Below are positions 58,519 to 64,000 of a stretch of 64,000 nt of DNA, piece after piece. The notes under the pieces were generated by a model. It was not told the DNA's origin. It was given only the letters and a program-made list of their open reading frames with translations, and made no database searches. The DNA is taken from contig NC_041008.1 of the NCBI RefSeq assembly GCF_004193775.1, positions 11,799,731-11,863,730 on the forward strand, in the 5' to 3' direction. Each line of letters begins with the position of its first letter. The first letter of the stretch is position 1. Made by a program: the position numbers and the translations under genes. The stretch comes from Glycine soja. Its lineage: Eukaryota; Streptophyta; Magnoliopsida; Fabales; Fabaceae.

Positions 58519-61500
58519 ATGAGTGAAGAGTCTCATTCTAAAGTAGAGGCTATGGATCTCTTACGTCAGTTGGAGGATATCCTCGAATCCGATGCTCTAA
58601 TGTAAGGTTTAATGATATCATGCAAGCAAACTCATATCATACGTGCCCTGATGGCTGCTTCAGAAACTTGTGAATTTTCTAGCATTCCCATTAATCAATA
58701 TGCTGTCTTCTAATAGCTTTAACCTTTTCATCATGGATGCTTAATAGTAAGATTTTTAGTTTTTTTATAAAACTATTACTAATTTATTTAAGTAAATCTT
58801 GTAAACTTCACTTGTATCAAGTCTCTGGATGATATAAAATATTGCAAGATATAACCTTGATTGGTAGAATAACAACTTGTAAGCAATGTCTTGGTTAAGG
58901 TCAATCTTGATTCTTTGTTGCTTGATTTAACTATATTGTGTTCCCCCTTTTAATATGTTTTTCCTTATGCTTTTGGATTCAGTGATGAGCTGGGTTTTAT
59001 TCATCCATCCCAATTTTCCTTGCTAAAGGAAGAATCGGACATTTCGTCTAATTTATCTGACGAAGCTATCCATCAATCAGCAGACAGGGTAGTAATCTCT
59101 GAGGAATCTTCCAAACAAAACAACCTATATTTTTGGAACAGAGATCATAAATTGGGAATTTCAACTCATGTTCTTCTACCATTATATAGAGCTGCTAAAC
59201 ATGCGTTTATGACTACATTTAAACAATACAGGATGTGTGACAATCAATCTGACAAAGATGGAATGTGTTTACCTGCTTTTTCTTCTTGTGATCATCTTGA
59301 AAGTATACTTATGAGACACAGCAAGTCTCTTCTGCTGCTAAGCTGTGATTTTATGACAGCTTGGAATTGCAGGTTCTTCTCTTATCTTTTAATAATTTTT
59401 TATACTTTTTTTTGCGGACATCTATTAGTCAAAATCATAAGTTGACAGATTTCAATAAATTGTTTTCAACTGCTGATGACAACATATTTATTTGATAGCA
59501 TTTTCCTTGTGTTCAAATGTACAAATGATGCCATGTTCATTTAACTAAAAGGAAAATTTTACTGCACAGTTATAACTCATAATAACTGCGATACTGTATG
59601 TTACTAAATGTTACGTGCTAAAGAGTCAACAGAAGCATAAGCTTAGTGTTGCACAAAATGTTGCGATGCGTGAGGGAATGTATAAGGTAGGATTTGTGAG
59701 GAATGCATTAAAGAGAAAGTAGGGATAACATCCATTGAGGAAATTTGCTAGGAATTTGTTACCAACTTGAGATTCTCAAGTTTTTCTGTGCATGTTGCAG
59801 AAAGTTAATAGTGTCCAAGAAGAAGAAGCTCTCAATGTTTGTAGATGAACTTCTCCTGTCAGAACTTGTGCTCTCATATTCACCCAAAAGTGAACAAGCT
59901 TGGAATCATAGGTATTAAACGTGAAGCTTCTTATGGCTTTGTTCCCATCACTAAAAGGATAATTTTTTAGTATTATATAGATCTGAATGTTGAATTTTAA
60001 TTGATCCTGAGGCTTTGGAATGTGAATTCCAATCTAACATATAGAAGTATTTTATTTAGGCGGTGGGTGATCAAATCAATCTCTGCAAACTGTTCAAATT
60101 TCAAAGAGATTTTGGGAAAAGAATCTGAGCTGGTGGAAAAAATAGCTGAGGTCTAATTTCAATACAGGAACATCATACTGTTTAAATTGGAAACATTTTA
60201 TTTTATGTTTTTATGATTGATGGGCTTGCATACATGAGAGAAGGATAATTGTTTCTTTTATTAAACCTTTGTTCTGACCTTTACTCAATACAAGGATATA
60301 TACAAGATTGTATTGTAACATTTGGCATGTGTATCATGTTACATTTTCTTGTTGGCACCTTTGATATTTCAATCCATTTTGTGTTGTAAATATGAAATAA
60401 TCTCCAAAACATCTTCCTAAAGAAGTAAACAAAGATTGGAGGGGTGGGGGGACAAGAGATCCACTGATGTTTTTATTTTTTTAAAAGCTATCTGCTGATT
60501 ATTTTAATTGATTTATATAATGCTTCACCTTTTTGTCATGGAGATTAGAGACTTCTTGTCAGATGAAATATCATTTTGAATGAAATATCCATTTATTCCT
60601 TTTATGAACCCTGTCATTTACAGAGTTCAAAAATGAATTATCGTGCGTGGAATCATCGTTGCTGGTTAATCTCATACATGACTAACAAACAGGTATTGAT
60701 TCTATGATATATATTTTTATTTGTTGCTAGTGTAGGACGTGAGTTCTAGATCAAATTGCATGGTAGAATAATGAAATGCACTAGCAATTAGTCATGAAAG
60801 GTTGTACATGTAGTCTTAAACTCCCAAAAGATTATACACTGTAGTAGCAGTAGCATAGTTTTTTTCTCTTTTGGAAATGTCTTGTCACATGTGCTTATAT
60901 GTAGTTTTACTTTAACCTGCTGTTGGAGCTAAGGGATATATTAACCCTATTATTCCATGTTTAGTTGGATAGAATGGGCCCATTCCCATGTTTGGTTAGC
61001 TCTTCTGACAGGGATTGGACATTCCAAAAACTAAAGCAATAGGTATTCCATAAAAAAAGTGATGTAATCCCTATTATGTTTCATCAAAATATGTATAAAA
61101 AATGGCCCATCTAGGTGGACCACTTGTTCCGTCCCAAAATCTTTTTGGGACCAAATTTTGTTTTCTTAAGCAGTTAATATTTGACTAAAAAAACATTATT
61201 TTTTATTGCATTTTTATTTTAAATATAGTATATCAAATATAAAAATGGAATGGAGTCAACAATTCAACATTCAATTACATTCCTACTCCCTCCCATTGCC
61301 ATTCCTTAAAAAATCTTTTCATCTAATGAAATTACTTGTCATCGACTTAGTGAATTGTTCTCATGAAGCTTTACCTATTTAGGTTCTATACGAATTAAAG
61401 AAATCCAGAAGTTGGGCTGCACTGCATGTTGCTGATAATTGTTGTTTTCATTATCGCAGAGTAAGTTCTGATATACTTGCTTGAACCTGATGCTGAATGT

Positions 61501-63653
61501 TTATAATTTCCAAATTATAAACACTTTTTGAGTTTTGAGTAAGAAACCATAGTTTTGTATGTCCTTCGATGAGCTTAGTTTTCTGCAATCTTGACAATAA
61601 TAGTTTCCATTACATTGCAGCGACTATTACTGAAATTTATGGAGAACCAAAATTCTGTTGAAGAAACTATATCTTGTGGTCATAATGCTGATATTGTCCA
61701 AGCCTTGAAGGTAATAATTGTACATGATCTGATAGACTTTTTATTTTCAGTCTGTCATACTATGTTTGGATTGATATAGAGGGATGGAATGAAGTAGAAT
61801 GACATGAAAGGCCAATTGATAGTGGTTTGCTGCAGTTGGATTGCTGCTACTGAGATGTTGTAGTGGGCCAGTAGCATCATTTGATGCGATCTGCAATTTG
61901 AATCTCTAGCTTCAAAATAGGATGGATTGGAACCTGGTGGATTGTATTCCTTTCCCTTCCCTTGCATTTCCATCCAATACTTTTATTTTTCTTAACCTTC
62001 AATTTCAAAGAATGGTATATGGTGATTTTCTTCCATTTCATTTAATCACACCAATCATTACTCATTAGATATGAACGTATAGTCTCAATCTCTCATCTTA
62101 AGGGCTTAGGATTGTACCCAGACCTTTGATTGTTATCTAATTGTCATAAAAGTAGTGCATGTTGCAGGCTCTTATGGGGGCCTTTTGATTTTTGTATTCT
62201 CTTCCTATTGCTAGAAATGGTAGCAGAATGAGTGAATTAAGACATTAGAATTTATAATTGGCCTTTCAGGTTTCTAAGAGCCATGAGTTCCAAATGTTCA
62301 AGAAATTTGACACAAAGCATTAGAACTTTTTTAAAACAAACTCAGGAAACAATGTATGTGAGATATTAAACTTTTACAGACAATGACTGATTTGGTATTT
62401 TTTATTCTAAAATTCATCAATGCTTATCAAAAACTTAGTTGAAAAATGAAAGGCAAAATACAGTTAGAAAATAATGCTTGTAAAATTTGCAAACTAGTGA
62501 GTTGCTCCAAACAAGCAAAGCTCAATTTAAGCACCCTCCAAAATATGCTGAATTGCTGATACTGATCATGTTTTTGAATTTGAATAATTCTGTTATTGCT
62601 TACTTGCTTTACTACTTTAAACGATGATCTTGATAGTTGTAATCTATGTCAGAACTTGGTTTTGACAACACTTTATCATTGAAATATTCACTGTACTACA
62701 TACTGAACAAAAAGATTGGGCAGCATGTGTTTCCTTCATAGAAATATAGAAGGGAAAAGCAAGAACTGGAGATTGACTAATGGAATTGGCATTGCTGTAT
62801 CATCTTGACCTCTTATGGCTATTACTATCAGTACACAAATCTAGTTTTTAATAATGTGGCAATTCTGATTTGACAGGATGAACTTGATTGGAATGAAGCA
62901 TTGATAAAACGTTATGTTGGAAGAGAGGTAGGTGACCTTTGTTATTAAGTTGTCGTTTCTTATTGGTCAATGGTCATCATCATTTGTCACTAAAGTGATT
63001 CCTGGATCAGCTGGAGCTTCATAAAAAATCTCTTCATTCGTTATTTACAGGATTTTTGGATTCTTGAAATCTGAGAATATCATTTTCTTGTCTTGTAACA
63101 TCAAATTGTCATCTTTTAGTTATTTATGGTGCCTGAATGCAAGTGGCTATTCTACTTCAGTAGTTTTCTTACCAGTTTAGACATTCAACATCACTCCTTT
63201 TTAACAGGCTCTATGGCTTCATCGTCGCTTTCTTTCCATGTGTTGGATAAATAATTTTCTACTTGATTCTGGTGATGCATCCTACCATTCCAAGGAGGCA
63301 ATCAGCATGCATCATGACTTTGGCACCTTTCTGCGGAATGAATTATGTCTTCTCCACTCCTCAACTTTTGTTGATGATGATTTTGTGGATGTCCAAGCAC
63401 AAGCTGTATATTCTGCTAGTTACATACTGTGGTTAAAAGTGGTATGTGGATTAGTTTTCCTTAGACTATTATATTTAAAGACTGATTAGCTGAACTGCTT
63501 TCTCGGGTGTCTTACATGTATTGTGTGCATCAGCAAGTTCCTAAGTCTCTGGAGAATAAGCTCCTTCAGAAGATAAAAGATGTTGATCTGAAGATCTTGC
63601 TGGATAAATCATGCCCAGAGAGATCCTCACTGTTTAATTACTTTATGAACTAG
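58519..63653 (+). CDS. PTAR1: protein prenyltransferase alpha-subunit repeat-containing protein (PTAR1-like), complete, 10 coding exons, 438 aa
   Basis: Exons are 58519-58601, 58983-59372, 59801-59911, 60060-60150, 60624-60692, 61383-61460, 61621-61710, 62877-62927, 63208-63441 and 63534-63653. All have GT-AG borders and join in phase to 1317 bases. The start MSEESHSKVEAMDLLRQLED is the first ATG after the leader acceptor. Successive prenyltransferase alpha-type repeats carry the WN.R motif: MTAWNCR (exon 2/3), EQAWNHRRWVI (3/4), YRAWNHRCWLI (5) and a weaker ALWLHRRFLS (9). The family relates to the alpha subunits of farnesyl and geranylgeranyl transferases; in animals PTAR1 pairs with RABGGTB. 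A similar role here is inference. No defects were found. Confidence 0.92.
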
Positions 63654-64000
63654 ATGGAAGCATATGAGCTATGTGGGATGGAGAGATCCTCTGATGTGCA
63701 CTCTTCTCTTTAGAGGGTTAAGTGCCAAATTGTTATAACTCCACACATTGTATTTGAAAGAAAAAAAACATCCATAGAAAGTTGTTTTCATAGGAAGTGT
63801 TTTTTGTGTTTCTTATGAAACTATTTCCAGTAACAAGGTTAGTTCAAGGTCATATTTCATTCATTATGTGTGATTAAACTCGCCTACAACAACTCAACTG
63901 CACCTCAGATACTCAAGTCCAGCTTGAATAAAAAAAAAAAGATACTCAAGGCAAAGACTCCTATATGTGTAAGGGTAAAAGAGGGATTATGCAGGCTATA
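63654..64000 (+). other. 3' flank of the PTAR1-like gene
   Basis: Probable 3' untranslated sequence follows the TAG at 63651-63653. AATAAA-like signals appear near 63927. No other gene is seen before the window ends. Confidence 0.5.

Noticed and set aside
60950..61330. Possible MITEs in PTAR1 introns (here and at 61775-61985, with GGAATG / CATTCC-rich ends)
   Set aside because: The inverted ends are too imperfect and no target duplication could be fixed by eye.
1..64000. tRNA genes, rRNA genes, CRISPR arrays, bacterial-type operons
   Set aside because: None seen; the window is plant nuclear DNA and no tRNA-like cloverleaf was recognised, though a dedicated scan was not possible.

Overview
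This is plant nuclear DNA, most likely from a legume and very probably soybean (Glycine) or a close relative. It is AT-rich, its genes are split by GT-AG introns, and much of it is nested plant transposons. The LTRs rich in the palindrome TAATCGATTA are, as far as I recall, typical of soybean; that species call is inference.

Two genes look intact. The first is a minus-strand PIN-LIKES (PILS) auxin-transport facilitator at 39618-49339. Its 10 exons join in phase to 418 codons, and its introns are loaded with insertions. The second is a plus-strand protein prenyltransferase alpha-subunit-repeat protein (PTAR1-like) at 58519-63653, with 10 coding exons that join in phase to 438 codons.

Region 1-15.9 kb is a stack of insertions. 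A minus-strand LINE (5722-15850) was split by a Ty1/copia element (7183-15196, TSD TAAAC). That copia element was itself hit by two solo LTRs (9688-11347 and 11803-13600). A further LTR, running off the left edge, cuts the LINE at 5721 and carries a CACTA transposon (87-4841, TSD CTT). The CACTA element holds shuffled pieces of a calcium-dependent protein kinase gene and a 14-3-3 gene.

Region 15.9-26.4 kb has no recognisable gene. It is decayed LTR-type repeat with one bounded solo LTR (17646-19328) and a repeat seen twice (about 20.8 and 24.9 kb).

Region 26.47-39.26 kb is one large Mutator-like element with terminal inverted repeats and a perfect 9-bp target duplication (TAATGGAAT). It sits inside a mitochondrial atp1-like pseudogene. 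It encodes, divergently, a FAR1/MuDR-type transposase whose frame runs on into an OTU-type cysteine protease domain (minus strand), a third unnamed ORF (minus strand), and a plant mobile domain (PMD/MAIN-like) gene (plus strand). All three are damaged by stops or frameshifts. A solo LTR sits in the transposase intron. Clusters of the palindrome GGATCAACTTGATCC lie near both ends. This cassette is the most interesting item in the window.

Region 49.3-58 kb is intergenic. It holds a TIR element disrupted by a 2.9-kb solo LTR (51518-54389, TSD TTCTT), a small MITE and decayed repeat.

All boundaries come from reading the sequence by eye. Family names rest on motif recognition, with no database search.
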